DNA of 64,000 nt from Coniferiporia sulphurascens (GCA_002794785.1 NBBA01000015.1:124001-188000); one strand, 5' to 3'. Numbered from the stretch's first letter, positions 34,301 to 45,516 are shown. Numbers and translations: made by a program. Notes: generated from the sequence alone by a model not told the origin.

Positions 34301-35289
34301 TGACCCCCTGCCTTCGAAGAAGATGGGGGGTGTGAAGAGTCAGTGGCGAAGGCCATTGCTTCATGTATGGCAGCGACTTTGACGTCTAGGAGTTGAGAAG
34401 TGGCGCCTGAGAGGGCGAAGGCGGCAGTGAGGGGTGCATCAAGAGCTTCCAGCCATTCAGTAGAGAGCGAGTCATCATACCGTGGGCGAAGGAAGGGGTC
34501 CGTGAACGGCTCAGAAGAGGTGGGGATGGACCATGTGATAACCGCATGGTCGGATCCGGATGGAGTATCCCAGGATCGTGTCCAGGAATCGCCCAAAGCG
34601 AGGTCTTCCAGCGAAGGGGAAGCCCAGGCGAGGTCAATGACTGATTCCGTAAATTGGGTGGAAGGGCGTCGCCAGGTATCAAATCCCGGCTTGTTCAGGA
34701 GGTGCATGGCGTTCGCAGCGGCCCAATGCTCCAGGGGACGGGCTTTTTGCGCATTGCTAGTAGAGTGGGTGCCATGGTCCCAGTGGATAGAGTGGAGATT
34801 AAAGTCCCCAGCTACTAGCCAGTGTGCACGCGGGGGGAGCTCAAGAAGAGCAAGAGAGGAGATGGTGTCTTTTTTATTCGCATCATGATTGTATACATTG
34901 GTGACAAAGAGAGGCCCAAGGCCAGTGTCAAAAATTAGCGTGAGTATGTCTCGGGATGGGGAGCGCGAAGCATCTAGCACCACCTGAGACAGAGGGATTG
35001 ACTGGTGAACCAGTGTGACCACACGCGGACGTGTTAGTTCAGTACCCCCCGAGGAGGGGGGCACAAAGACGTGATGGTTGGGCATAGCAGGGAAGCCGAA
35101 GACAGGCGTACCTAGAGCGTCAAACATAGAGGGGGAGGCACCAATTGGATACCATGGGGGTTCCTGTAGTAAAATAACCGCAGGTGGGGGGGCTGCACCG
35201 GGGGAGGATGAGAGTGAATGGACGAGTGCTTCTACGTGCACTCGGGACGTTGCAACGTTGTGTTGCATAAACGTCCAGGGACTACTCAT
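31369..35289 (-). CDS. LINE ORF2: endonuclease, reverse transcriptase, RNase H (1306 aa)
   Basis: The N-terminal endonuclease/exonuclease/phosphatase fold shows MQHNVA, LLQEPPW, VAGDFNLHSIHWD and SGSDHAVITW. The central reverse transcriptase shows RPITLEETMGKLLEKIIANR, DVAGFFPSVQ, GVPQGSPISP and the catalytic AYVDDHLLS. The C-terminal RNase H shows IYTDGSRKG, ATDCELAALADA, IYTDCKVALTLL and HWVPGHSNVEGNEFADVLA, so all catalytic acidic residues are present. A final zinc-binding CPFCHVTETRAHLLLSC follows. The ATG overlaps the ORF1 stop by 8 nt (ATGAGTAG), so ORF2 is probably translated by re-initiation. It would perform target-primed reverse transcription. Apparently functional. Confidence 0.95.
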   Translation of the reverse strand: MSSPWTFMQHNVATSRVHVEALVHSLSSSPGAAPPPAVILLQEPPWYPIGASPSMFDALGTPVFGFPAMPNHHVFVPPSSGGTELTRPRVVTLVHQSIPLSQVVLDASRSPSRDILTLIFDTGLGPLFVTNVYNHDANKKDTISSLALLELPPRAHWLVAGDFNLHSIHWDHGTHSTSNAQKARPLEHWAAANAMHLLNKPGFDTWRRPSTQFTESVIDLAWASPSLEDLALGDSWTRSWDTPSGSDHAVITWSIPTSSEPFTDPFLRPRYDDSLSTEWLEALDAPLTAAFALSGATSQLLDVKVAAIHEAMAFATDSSHPPSSSKAGGHKVKWWDASCCAHMAALHRATPATRTVLRQQSAGIFRCAKRNWADSFTASVKLDKIWPMAKWAMGTRRAPIPALVTGQSTANSPAEKASAFRSKYFGTQPSAALPPTYSFVGARPMRDHPILMEELDHALNLTSNSSAPGITGVGYQALKSLHAAHSVPLLTLYNECLDVGHHPRPWKDAKVVMLRKLNKKDPTALNAYRPITLEETMGKLLEKIIANRIQFIANELGALPPSQFGTCQKSGVLDATSDLVNEIESAWARHHVTTALAVDVAGFFPSVQHPRLRAVLSELGFPPLLISWVMSFVSDRRVALSFDGFTDDLTPIPNMGVPQGSPISPILSALFTTSLLTSLQVSDPLVFVRAYVDDHLLSTSSSSIATNVARLEQAYISFSAACRALGLSLDDDKSELIHWTRRHNLREDSLIHPIHLPRQGLQPLRIVPSRPLRWLGIFFDAQLLFTVHVQRMCFKAMSSLRALELLGNTLHGLDPLHLRRLYIGCILPVLLWGSPLWFTGKRQKGKCDKMTLVQSAACRRILGSWRTSPRGPSEVLASILPIPLRLERTKSRAAIRYLTTTHTLLPLRSTRKGAITTSFVNRVPPGCERVPRYTRPPWIALPPLQHVSIDQAIDHSPEARDALVQSHHGLIDRLKDVSTRLLIYTDGSRKGTSPSSFSGGAAGIWFYRGENVLTRKTYLGSSVHATDCELAALADAAWLLAYSYDLHPDITQVEIYTDCKVALTLLADPRPAPGVNVALLIRKCLKIATKRFPRVFFHLHWVPGHSNVEGNEFADVLASGIADNPPPGTIQFPPTIRFLREAASSMALYQWKTDWASACCKSRGSSDAHAMGSTQNPSTKPSALMQNLTIGRRTKCKVFRTLLGHASFGAYFGRIPGRDPMCPFCHVTETRAHLLLSCPNTLPARKAVWKTPLPSTEAQWFSKDGLPILASFLDTHPTFEAEPILVFDPGGPTVVRVSDSGFATGN

Positions 35290-37564
35290 CTACCGGGGGT
35301 GGGGCGAAAGAGGAACGGGCACGGCCACGCTGTTTGGGGCAGCTGGAAGAGTCGGCGTGGTGTTCACCAGAGCAGTTCGAGCATTTGGGGGGGTGGTTGC
35401 AGGGGGTAGAGGCCGGGAGGGCATCGCGTATGCATCCCGGGCAGCGCATGCGGTGGTCATCAGTACGGTGACGGCCAGCACAGATAAGGCACGACCACGG
35501 GCGATTCCTGCAGTTTTGAACGAGGTGACCTAGTGCGGCGCACTTGGTGCACTGCATGAGGCGGGGGAGGTCACGTCGAGCCACCAATTTGAGTCGGCGG
35601 CCGAACATGTATACGACGTGGTTCCTCGGGGTGGAGAGGATGGCCGCGGAACGGGAGCCCGTAGGGTCTTCAAAGGAGAAGGCGATGGGGGCAGACATGA
35701 CGTCCTCACCCAGGAGAGCATAGGCCCGGGTCCAGTTGGGCTCTAGCGTCATGGGTAGCGCGAGGAGGTGAGGGTTGGCGGCGCGGAATTCAGCTTGGAG
35801 GTCCGCCGCCGTGAAGGCAGGTAGGCCCGGCGCAGGGCGCGTGGGGACTTCAGCAATTTGTAGGCAGGCCCAAGATACGAGTTGGGAGACTGTGGCAGGG
35901 TAGACGCTTTGCACGGATGCCATCACAACTTCCTTCACGCTGTTCATCGTCGGAACGTGAGTGTTGTGAGCGAACGTAACGAAGCAATTGCCTCGGTCGT
36001 TCCAGTGGGCAGCGCGTACGACCAGTTTGGCCGCAGTGGGGAAGCGTGAGAGGGCAGTCCGGACGTTGATGGTCGTCTGGGAATCGGTGGGGCGCGCTTC
36101 AGCAGGGGGTGGGGCTCCATGGAAGCGGATGGCAAGGGTCGGGTCCGTAATGGTACGGATAACCGGGAGGACTGCATGCTTCGGCTCTTGTTTCACAGCG
36201 CTAGCAGTAGTGGGGGCCCCTGTCGGCACTGGTGCTGCAGTAGCAGGGGCAGTGGCAGGGGTAGCCCCACCCGTGGCAAGACCTGGAGTGACAGGTGTCG
36301 GCAAGGTGGACCCGGCGGTGAGGTTAGAAGGGCCCGAAGGTCCTTGTGATGGAGGAGGGGCAGTACTTGGGTTGGCTTTACCCTTCCCTTTCCTGTCTCC
36401 GGAGGGGGCGGTCCCGACCCCCGTGGAGCATGGGGGGGGGCGTTCGAGGGCGTCCATCCGCTGCATCATGAAGGCCATTTGGCGTGTAAGGTCAGACATG
36501 ACCTGCACCATCTGCTGTGGCAGGGAGGGAGGAGAGGGGGGGCCGGCCACAGTCTGGGAAGGCTGGGGGGGGGCAGGGAGGGATGCGGGGCCAAGGGCCG
36601 TGCTGAGACAGGGGCCCGCCGCCGCCCTGAAGGCCTGCGATGTGGCGGATTGTGCAAGAGGATCCTCCTGGACCAGAGCACTACTGAGAGAATTAACTGC
36701 GAAGGCAATCTCTCCGAGGAGGGCGGCAGTCGGGGCAGCTGACGCAGAGGTCGTCTTCCCTAATGCGAGGAGTTCATGGGAGGCGTGCATAGCAGTAGTG
36801 GCGGCCAGCCGGAGGAGAGGAACCTGCAGCACTTCTGCCCCTGGGGACAGAGGTGCTGGGGCATTGGTGGACTTGCGCTTTTTCCGCGCAGAAGCCGAGG
36901 AGGCCTGGTCATCGGGGGCGCCGGCCTCCGACATTTCTGAGTCGGAGTCCAGGGACGAGATGGCAGCAGACATCGGGCGGGACGGCCCACGAGGGGTTTC
37001 GTCTACACGGGGAGCCATCCCACCACCACCAGGGGGCGTGGTAGGGGAGGCAGGCTCAATGAGGGTGGAGGCCGCGTCAGTGGGGATATACTTCGCCCAC
37101 ATGGAGGCTGAGGTGGATTGGGGGGCCTGCAGGGCAGGGGCCACAAGAGAGGAGAGGCTGGTTTGACCCCCAGAAAAGAGGGTTTCGCCGAAAATAGCCC
37201 CTGATAGGGGGAGGCCCGGGGTAACTGGGTGCGAGATGTGGGCCATACCCTTGTCAGTTCCTCGGTCGCTCGCGACAGAAACAGCGCGGGACGGTGGGTG
37301 GAAGGGTTGGCGAGACGTGATCTCCGCCGCCAGTGGGGACACTGTGGGGAGGATTTTTGGTGGTACCGGAGGCGCACGGGCGGAGCTCGAGATCGACCCC
37401 GAGAACGAGGAGGAGCGAGCCGCGACCATTCCCGGAGGAGGCATTGAGTCGGTCCCTCGACCATGAAGAGAGCGCATCCCGCCCCGTGTAGAAACAGTGG
37501 GGGCATGGAAGGTCTCGTCGATGGGACGGGGGGGTTGTTGTTCTTGTTGTTGTTGATCAGACAT
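35282..37564 (-). CDS. LINE ORF1: gag-like RNA-binding protein (760 aa)
   Basis: It begins MSDQQQQEQQPPRP. About 480 residues are Pro/Ser/Ala/Thr-rich low complexity, then a structured part (IRTITDPTLAIRFHGAPPP and LVVRAAHWNDRGNCFVTF) resembles the nucleic-acid-binding core of fungal LINE gag proteins. Near the C-terminus there are three zinc-knuckle-like clusters: CTKCAALGHLVQNC, CLICAGRHRTDDH and CSNCSGEHHADSSSC. It would bind the element RNA in a ribonucleoprotein. It stops with TAG within the start of ORF2. Confidence 0.9.
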   Translation of the reverse strand: MSDQQQQEQQPPRPIDETFHAPTVSTRGGMRSLHGRGTDSMPPPGMVAARSSSFSGSISSSARAPPVPPKILPTVSPLAAEITSRQPFHPPSRAVSVASDRGTDKGMAHISHPVTPGLPLSGAIFGETLFSGGQTSLSSLVAPALQAPQSTSASMWAKYIPTDAASTLIEPASPTTPPGGGGMAPRVDETPRGPSRPMSAAISSLDSDSEMSEAGAPDDQASSASARKKRKSTNAPAPLSPGAEVLQVPLLRLAATTAMHASHELLALGKTTSASAAPTAALLGEIAFAVNSLSSALVQEDPLAQSATSQAFRAAAGPCLSTALGPASLPAPPQPSQTVAGPPSPPSLPQQMVQVMSDLTRQMAFMMQRMDALERPPPCSTGVGTAPSGDRKGKGKANPSTAPPPSQGPSGPSNLTAGSTLPTPVTPGLATGGATPATAPATAAPVPTGAPTTASAVKQEPKHAVLPVIRTITDPTLAIRFHGAPPPAEARPTDSQTTINVRTALSRFPTAAKLVVRAAHWNDRGNCFVTFAHNTHVPTMNSVKEVVMASVQSVYPATVSQLVSWACLQIAEVPTRPAPGLPAFTAADLQAEFRAANPHLLALPMTLEPNWTRAYALLGEDVMSAPIAFSFEDPTGSRSAAILSTPRNHVVYMFGRRLKLVARRDLPRLMQCTKCAALGHLVQNCRNRPWSCLICAGRHRTDDHRMRCPGCIRDALPASTPCNHPPKCSNCSGEHHADSSSCPKQRGRARSSFAPPPVDE

Positions 37565-37634
37565 AGAGGGCAGAGTGCTCGTAAAGACTACCTAGATGGT
37601 GGTGGTTAGAGGACAAGGAGGATGGTAGGTATTT

Positions 37635-37650
37635 GTGGGGAGCTTCCTCT
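37635..37650. repeat. LINE target-site duplication, right
   Basis: Second copy of GTGGGGAGCTTCCTCT. It runs on into CACTGTAGAT, the continuation of the array unit that is also found, uninterrupted, at about 55005. Confidence 0.9.
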
Positions 37651-37725
37651 CACTGTAGATTTGTTTCCATTGCAATTCGTTGTGTTCTTCTCACGGGCGA
37701 CAAACCCGAATACAGCTGCCTCTTA

Positions 37726-37860
37726 CAGCTGTTTGCATATATCATGGCACAACGCGTCGTGCGCGGGAATTTTTTTACATACTTGTAAAATAAATGACTT
37801 AGCCGAATTCAGTGTGAGATCGACTTAGTCGTGATGTGTCGTGCCGTGGGCTGCACATAC
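37726..37860 (+). repeat. Mariner left terminal inverted repeat
   Basis: It matches the reverse complement of 49870-50004. In the outer ~118 bp, all 13 differences lie at places where one of the two copies keeps, or both derive from, a CpG. The outer 28 bp are identical. Confidence 0.9.
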
Positions 37861-38797
37861 CCCCACCACCCCCCCCTCTCCTCCCCTCGTTCAACAAAAT
37901 GCCATGCCGAGTGGTTCAAATAAAGAGTTTTTTGTCTCCAGAGTTTGTTGAGTCTGACCACGATGAACTCGAATCTCCTCAAGATGAAGAACAATCTCAA
38001 AGCTCTGCACCATCCAGCACAGTTGATGCCAAAGACAGCCTGAATGTCAACAAGGTTGTAAATGATGAGGAGTTGATATTGGAGGAGAAAACACTGGCCA
38101 ATACATCAAAGAAGAGAGGGAGGCCAAAGGGAAAAGGTGTGTCTTTGCAGATTCACACTTTGCTTGTTCTAATGGCTATATACCCTGCTTTCTAGCTGTG
38201 CCAGCGATTGAAACACCTGGGCCCAAGAACGTACATTTTATTGTGCGCATGTACTCACTGCATGAGCTCAAGAAGAAGAAGGGCGACCGCAAGTCTACAA
38301 ATGCAGAAATTGACATGAATGATGATGAACCTTTCGACACCCCCAAAGCACAGCTTCTCGCTCATATCGACACCTGCCTCGAGCCACCCCAACTTCACTA
38401 CGAAAACTATCAGCTTTCATATACCATAAAACATGTCCATGATGGTGCATCAAGGCTGAAGAATGAAGGCGACCATGATTTCCTGATCAAATGTGTGAAG
38501 ACAGTCAATAAACCAGAGGTTATCATTGATGTGGAGGAAAATAATCCAAAAGTAAGTAGCTATTGTTTACAATTTGGCTTTATATGTATCTTAACTATTC
38601 CAAAGAAGTCAAAGGCCTCAGTGAATGAAAGCACAGGTTCAGATAGCAATGAAAGTGAAGCTGATCATCATGTGAAGAAAAAGAAGAAGAAAACGATTGT
38701 GAGCATGCATATATGCACTATTTTTTGTCAATTCTATACTGATTGGACTTCCTGCATCTTCAGAAGGTACAAAAGCCATCACCTGAAGAACAGGAAG

Positions 38798-39924
38798 TGT
38801 TAAGCTCAATGGTTATGCGGTGATCAACGTTGGGGCTTCCTGATTGTCAAGACTGGTGGTTACGGCAACGGGGCTTCCTAGATGTCGTAAGTTGAAGATG
38901 ATTGTCGATGGGGCTTCCTGATTGGTGATGTGGATGTGGTAGTCTTCTTAGAGGAGTCGGGTTACAATGAAGTGCCAGATGATGAGGTAGAGCACACAGA
39001 GGGCACTTGTTACAATTTTCCTTTACTTTCCCCTTACCATGCTGACTCACTTCCTCTTCGTCATCATCAGTCAGCGCAACTCCCCCATTTCTCTCCCTTA
39101 CTCATCATTATTCGCCTTGCACCATAAGACACCATGATGACACCATATCACATCACCATGATGTGCTTTGCTTACTGATAGCCCTACTTGTATTACCAAG
39201 GCATTCCTTGGGTTTCCATGACCTTCCATAGTCTGGTAAACTACCCTACACAGGCCACTATAGTAGTAAACACATAGAGTAGCATATAAGCATGTAACTT
39301 CAGTAGCACAAGCCCTAAGCTTGTGCTCTTTGTTCATACAAGCCCATTATCTGCTACCACCAGTCTACTGTGTGCTATTGAGCCACTAGTCGCTTCGTTG
39401 TAACCCGACTCCACTCAGAAGCCTACTGTGTCCACATCGTTGATCAGGAAGCCCCGCCGACGATCACCTTCGACTTACGACATCTAGGAAGCCCTGTTGT
39501 CATCACCACCAGCCTTGACAATCAGGAAGCCCTGACGTCGATCACCGTGTAACCGTTGAGCTTAACAGCACTGAGGCGCATATAATGGGCTTGTATGAAC
39601 AAAGAGCACAAGCTTAGGACTTGTGCTACCAACGTTACATGCTTATATGCTACTCTATGTGTTTGCTACTGTAGGTTTGTTGTATAAGGTTGTTTACATG
39701 GCTATGGAAGGTCATGGAAACCCAAGGAAGGTCTTGGTAATACAGGTGAAGGTATCAGTAAGCAAAGCACGTCATGATGGTGTGATATGGTGACATCATG
39801 GCATCTTATGGTGTAAGGCAAATAAGGATGAGTAAAGAAGAGAAATAGGGGAGTTGTGCTGACTGATGATGACGAAGAGGAAATGAGTCAGCGCAATAAG
39901 GGAAAGTAAAGGAAAGTTGTAACA
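38798..39924 (-). mobile_element. Solo LTR of family B, reverse, split by another copy
   Basis: The ends are TGTTAAGCTCAATGG and GGAAAGTTGTAACA, which in reverse are the TGTTAC..TTAACA ends of family B. The 5-bp duplication is GGAAG (38793-38797, 39925-39929). Without the inner copy it is 562 bp. It sits in exon 4 of the mariner companion gene. Confidence 0.9.
39008..39567 (+). mobile_element. Solo LTR of family B, forward, 560 bp
   Basis: Starts TGTTACAATTTTCC and ends GAGCTTAACA, with the 5-bp duplication GCACT (39003-39007, 39568-39572). It is inserted into the older reverse copy. No internal retroelement region is attached, so it arose by LTR-LTR recombination. Confidence 0.9.
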
Positions 39925-40557
39925 GGAAGAGGCAGCAAATGTGAATGCACTGCAGCAGCAGTGGAAATGCAATGACAGCACATGCTTCAACTCAGCTGGA
40001 CACTGTTGGGTAAGTCCCTTGGACATGAGGCATTTACCCCTTGGGAACATTCACCTCAAGGTCTGGGCATGTGCTATGGTATGTCCCCTTTATTTTTGTT
40101 ATGTATATATTGCTTATTGCTTACTCTACTAGGTCAAAGGGCTGGAAACAGCAACAATAATGCAGCCCCCACACCATGCTCTTTTCAATAATGTCCCAAA
40201 TGAACATAAAGGAAGGGTAAGTCTGCTCATGTGACAACGCACTGAAGACTCAAGGAGGAAGAAGGAAGAAGAAAAGAAAAAAGAAGGAGAAAGCTTACAA
40301 ATGTCTCTCTTCACTACGTTACTCGCTGCCTCTGGTGCTTCAAATTTACTAGCTCAGTCTCATTCTACTGTCAGTTCCATTCCTGCCACCATCTCAATCC
40401 CAATTGCAAATGAAGACACACTAATCCCATTGACACATTGCTCTGGAATTGACATGACTATTGTAGAGTTCTGTCAGCTGTATGCGCTAACAGAGAAGGT
40501 CAAAAACTTACTCAAGGAAGAAGGCTATGACCAAGCAAGCTCTTTGGAGTTTGCATT

Positions 40558-40814
40558 TATTAAATAAATATAACGAATGACTAAATATAGTGTGTGGTCA
40601 TATGAACAACCACCTTACTAAGTGAACAATAATGAAACAATAACGCTATACGATAAAGAGCTATGATAGTTATAGTATATGTAGCTCACAGTAGATGTAT
40701 ATAAGGAGAGCTGGTCTCTACCATGAATTACATCGGTTTATACTGATAACCCCTGCTCCTCTCGCATTTACCACTGCACCTCACCATCTACCACAACGTG
40801 CGTAGATTTTAAGA
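40558..40814 (+). repeat. Copia 5' LTR, 257 bp
   Basis: It contains a TATATAAGG promoter-like word near 40700. It differs from the 3' LTR mainly by C/T and G/A changes at CpG (for example AACG/AATG, ATCGG/ATCAG, CTCGCA/CTTGTA). Confidence 0.9.
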
Positions 40815-40862
40815 GGTTATGAGCCTTGACTCTATGAACTAACAAAACGAAATAATGAAACT

Positions 40863-41358
40863 ATGTCCTCATCATCCAGTACTCAACAAGAGACTGAACT
40901 ACAATGAAAAAATCGTGAGTGAGATGAACATGCTCAATTAAATGCTATCAGAAAAGTTGCTGATAATTTAAAAATAATTTATACACAACAGCATACAATC
41001 AAAGAACTTCAGATAAAAATAAATACTGCAAATGAAGCAAGTGAGTATTATAATTTATTACTTGAATGCAACAAAAAGATTAATACCAAATCACAGAACA
41101 CATGAAGAAATAAAATCAAGAATTGAAAGGTATGATTCAGCCACAGACAAACAAAAACAAAATTATCAAACTAATTATTTAAACCAATTGAAAGATCAAG
41201 CTGAAACACTCAGTATATCTGATTCAGGAGAAGCTCCTGATATACGAATAAGAATCAGTGAGTACAATGGGCTAAAAACAGATGAAGAACGAACTAACTT
41301 TAAAAATCAATATCCCTATATCAAAATAGAATCCGAAGTGTTAGGAATTGATGAATAA
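40863..41358 (+). pseudogene. Copia first ORF, broken
   Basis: ATG 40863 reads MSSSSSTQQETELQ, then TGA, KNRE, TGA and DEHAQLNAIRKVADNLK in one frame. A frameshift near 41040-41090 leads into EEIKSRIERYDSATDKQKQN..ESEVLGIDE and TAA. It is hydrophilic and coiled-coil-like; probably the N-terminal part of gag or an accessory ORF. Both TGA codons stand where Arg fits (ERDEH). Confidence 0.5.
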
Positions 41359-42540
41359 GCTTGCTTACAAGCTTAGACAATGATACCAGCGACTACCAAT
41401 ACAGGAAGGGACTCCCACAGAGACTATCCAGCGATCATTCAACATGGGGATGGAACTAACTAGAAAACCAGGACTTCTTGGGAACATCAGGCCAATCACG
41501 ATGCTCAAGCGACCGCTAAAGACTCTCGACCTGTCAATGCTCTGCCACTGATGCCGGACCGCATACAATCAATCATGGGAAGCATTTAACACAGTAATAA
41601 CTGAATGCTTTTACATGGCAGGGTACATGAACTGCCAGGTAACTACAGATCACGCTGTAGACCCTATAGGCAATGGCATGGAGGTCAGGGTAACGCACAC
41701 AATACAAATGTACATCTTCGATGTACAGGAGTTTTTTGCACAACGTCCATGTCCAGACGATAGTGAACCAGGATACATGTGACGTATCGCTAGGATAAAC
41801 CACATTAACGAACCGCCGGACAATGTGATTGATGACAGGACACCAACCGAAAGGTACCCGCCTATGGACCTTTAGCTGATATCGCATTACGCGATTAAGC
41901 CACACTCGGCAGGAACCGAAGCGCTTACTGAAGCCAGCCACAAACCCTAAATGGTGAAGTGTCCAATATGACAGGATAACATGAAGGAACCAGTACAGGA
42001 GGCCAACCAGACAAGTTAACGACTTACCAATCATCAAGCTGTTAGGCAGCATCTTAACAAGAAGCCACTGGCACATAAGACTACAGGGTAGCGTGCAGAA
42101 CAGTGGGGCGACGCGCACAGCCTAAGTGTCATGGTGAAGTCATTATGATACCATATGACGTCCCTATGAGCTCAGTGGAGCCTAGTGGAGCATAGTGGAG
42201 CGCATGATGCGCAGTGGAGCTCAGTGGAGCACCAATGGCCAATTGTAGATAGATATTTCTCATATGATCCTCTAATGAGGTCATTTGCACTGGTACGCAG
42301 CTCCAAGTCAGTGGAGCTTATGACGACACTGTGGGACGTCATAGCTCCAACTGCAGAGCCTTGTGGAGCATCCGCTTTCAAGCGGAGCTTCTTCTTCATG
42401 TATATAAGGAGGGCCTAGACAAGCCTAGACCCCCAGTTTAATTCACCTTCTCAATTCTCTCAGACTTCTCCTGAGCGAAGTACCAACATCTACTGACTTA
42501 TTCTTGACTCAATCACACACCTCAACTCTATCTCGACTAC
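41359..42540. mobile_element. Foreign retroelement fragment with an LTR-like part
   Basis: CpG-richer and less A/T-rich than the copia sequence on both sides. From 42127 it looks like a gypsy-type LTR: TGTCATGGTGAAGTCATTAT start, six AGTGGAGC words, a TATATAAGGA box at 42401 and a C/T-rich leader (GACCCCCAGTTTAATTCACC). The part before (41359-42126) has broken coding-like frames only. I could not find its right border or a duplication, so it may be an insertion or part of a chimeric leader. Confidence 0.4.
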
Positions 42541-45516
42541 TTGTTCCATCGGCTAACCATGGTTACCCTTGGTCCTAACACGAAGAAGAAGAAACAAAAG
42601 AAAAAGAAGAAAATCACAATGAGCCGTCTGATCCTGGAGATGGAAGTGATGCTAATGACGAAACTAGTGAACCAGATATGGCACAGAAACTCACAGAGCT
42701 CCAGAAATTCTTCAATGGCATCAACAAACTTAATGGGCGAAGAAATTTCAAACTTTGGAATTTCTGTATCCGAAACACCATCCAGAGTTCAGGTTACAGT
42801 CACCTGCTCACTAACACACCAGCAACTGCAGAACTACCTATCTCTGGTGCTCTATACAATGGGATTTTATGTACTATGCCCGATGAAATACTTGGTTATT
42901 ACCTTAATTTTGGCAAAGATATACCAGCTCTACTGGGAGCGCTCAGTGGAAGGTATGATGTTATGACTACAATTACAAAGGGATTTAGCAAGGCTGCGCT
43001 ATTTGATCAGGGAGGGCATGTCTCCCAATTCAATACAACCCTCGACAAACTTACCAGCATATATGAGGAACTAATCTCAAAAGGGATTCAAGTTTCAGAT
43101 TCAATGTATATTTCGGCAATAACGAAAGCAACACCAGAACAATACCAATATGTATTAACTCAAAGTGAGTTATATATTAAAACAGTTAATGAAATAAATA
43201 CTGGAAATCCCCTGGTAATGTTAATGGCTCAATTTCTATTAACGGCATTATGAAATGAATTTGAAGGATGGCATAAAAACCATCAAAGAACTGGAGCAGC
43301 AGCCAATCACCTGCCCAAGGACAAGCACTCTCACCCTTATTTTAGGGGGTGTGGACACGGCAATGGCCGCGTATTCCCATCACAAGGCTGAGGCTTTTGA
43401 GGCTGAGGTGGATTTAGAGGATGAGGAAGAGGGGGATATTCCCCTAACCAACAATCACATACAGTTAAGTGTTACAACTGTAATAAACTCGGACATTATA
43501 GCTGGGATTGCTGGGCACTGAAAAATGGAATGGACGAAAGCGGCACAGCAAAAGAGAAAAGAGGAAGCAAACATGAGCAAGAAAGGAAAAGGGAAGGAAA
43601 TGGGTGCATCAGCAGCACCAGCACCAACATTGACTGGGGCAAGTGCAGCCCAGGCTAAACATACCACAGCTGCAGCGCAAGTTGCTTCTAGTTCAAGAAT
43701 CGAACTAAGTGCCGTAATTGGACACAGCGAAACCGCCTTCATCATGGAGATACCAGATGAAATAATGGGCAAATTCCCCATGTATAGTTATAATGACTTC
43801 CTTGATGGAATAGGAAGTTATGAGAGTGCCATGGAAGATATTGACAACAATAATCTTGATGTAAGCATTAACACTATAACAACAAAAAATTCTGCTAACT
43901 ACATTTATTCTTATATGGATATAATTGATACTGGTGCAACAATTCATTTAACACCATATCTTAACCAACTAACAAACACTTACGAAACTGAACCAATAAC
44001 GATAATGGCTGCAAATAAATCAACATTCACATCAAAAATAGTAGGGGATCTTATCATTCACATCCCCAACAGACACTCAGTAAGTGTCATTACATTATCA
44101 AACATTTATTACAATCCCAAAATGAATATGACATTAGTCTCTCAAGGACTTCTATGTCACGATGGTTACAAATTTATTTATAAACAAAATGAATGCATAA
44201 TAAAGTATCCTAATGGATCTTTATGTGGAAAAATTAAAAATATGAATGGATTGTATAGTATATTTAACAACAATGTACAAGCAGCTACGAAAAATTTAAC
44301 ATTATTCAAATTACACAAAAAACTCGGTCATATAAGCTATGCTTACATAAAGAAGTTATTAAAAGAAGATCAAATAACAAATAACAAAATTTCAAACTAT
44401 GATGAAACTCAATGTCAAATTTGCTTAGAAGCAAATATAAAAAGAATAAAAATTCCAAAATTATGTGTTTCAAAGTTAGCAGAAAAATTTGGCAACCATA
44501 TACATATGGATATATGGGGACCTGCATCAACACATGCAATAGGAGGATATAAATATCTTCTAACACTTGTAGACAATGCTACAAGATGGATTAAAATGAT
44601 TTTAATAAAAACAAAAGATGAAGGTTTTAACACTTATACAACTTGGGCTACCATGCTCAATACACAATATAATATAACAATAAAAATATTACAAAGTGAT
44701 AACAATACAGTGTTTTTAAGTAAACAATTCACTGAATATTTAGAAAAAAATGGAACAATATGAAAATTAACAGTACATGACACACCACAACAAAATGGTG
44801 TAGCAGAACGATCACATCAAACAATTTTAAATAATACACAAGTCAACTTACTACAAGCAAAACTGCCACCAAGTCTATGGGGTGAAGCAGTAAAATACAG
44901 TACTTATGTTTACAATAGAACTCCAAAGTGTGCTATTGATTTTAAAACACCATATTATAAAAGATATAATGAAAATTATAACATAGACAATTTGAAAGGA
45001 TTTGGCCAATATTGCATAATACAACAAGAAGACATTAACAAATTACAACCTAAAGGAATATATGCACAATGGCTAGGATTTGACAAAGAAAGCAAAGGAC
45101 ATTGAACATATCATAACAGAAAAATAACAGTTGAATGAAACTTAAAATTTCTAGATTCTCCACCATCTAAAATTGAAGGGGAGAAAAATATAGAAAAACA
45201 AAATGAGCAAATACAAGAATTAACAAAAGAAAGACCAAAAAGAACATTAAATCCAATGAAACAATCATTAGGTCTAAATTTTGATGAACAAAACACAGCA
45301 GCCTATCTTATGGAATTTAATCAATTCAATACAGAATTATTAGGTGATCCTAATTCATATCAACAAGCAATCAATAGAATTGATGCAAATCAGTGGATCT
45401 CAGCAATGAAAGAAGAAATAAAAACATTAATCAAAAGATCTACATGGACAATCATTGATCCACCAAAAAATACAAATATAATTGGAACAAGATTTGTTTA
45501 TAAAACAAAAAGATTA

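Larger units (their letters stand above)
31180..37634 (-). mobile_element. Intact non-LTR retrotransposon (LINE), about 6.45 kb
   Basis: A full element on minus: a 70-nt 5' untranslated region (37634-37565), ORF1 (37564-35282), ORF2 (35289-31369), a 189-nt 3' region and a 13-nt A tail (seen as T at 31180-31192), bounded by a perfect 16-bp direct repeat. ORF2 has an endonuclease, reverse transcriptase and RNase H, as in fungal Tad-like or basidiomycete Deceiver-type LINEs. No premature stop or frameshift is seen in 2066 codons. The perfect duplication, open frames and high CpG mark it as the youngest large insertion here. Confidence 0.95.

Noticed and set aside
35988..37166. 392-codon plus-strand frame
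   Set aside because: Antisense shadow of LINE ORF1.
37124..37200. CRISPR-like or tandem direct repeats in the window
   Set aside because: Repeats found are transposon ends, coding repeats or duplication units; there is no regular repeat-spacer array.
41573..42118. 181-codon minus-strand frame in the copia interior
   Set aside because: No recognisable domain, and the plus strand shows broken coding-like frames over the same stretch; more likely antisense to a retroelement fragment.
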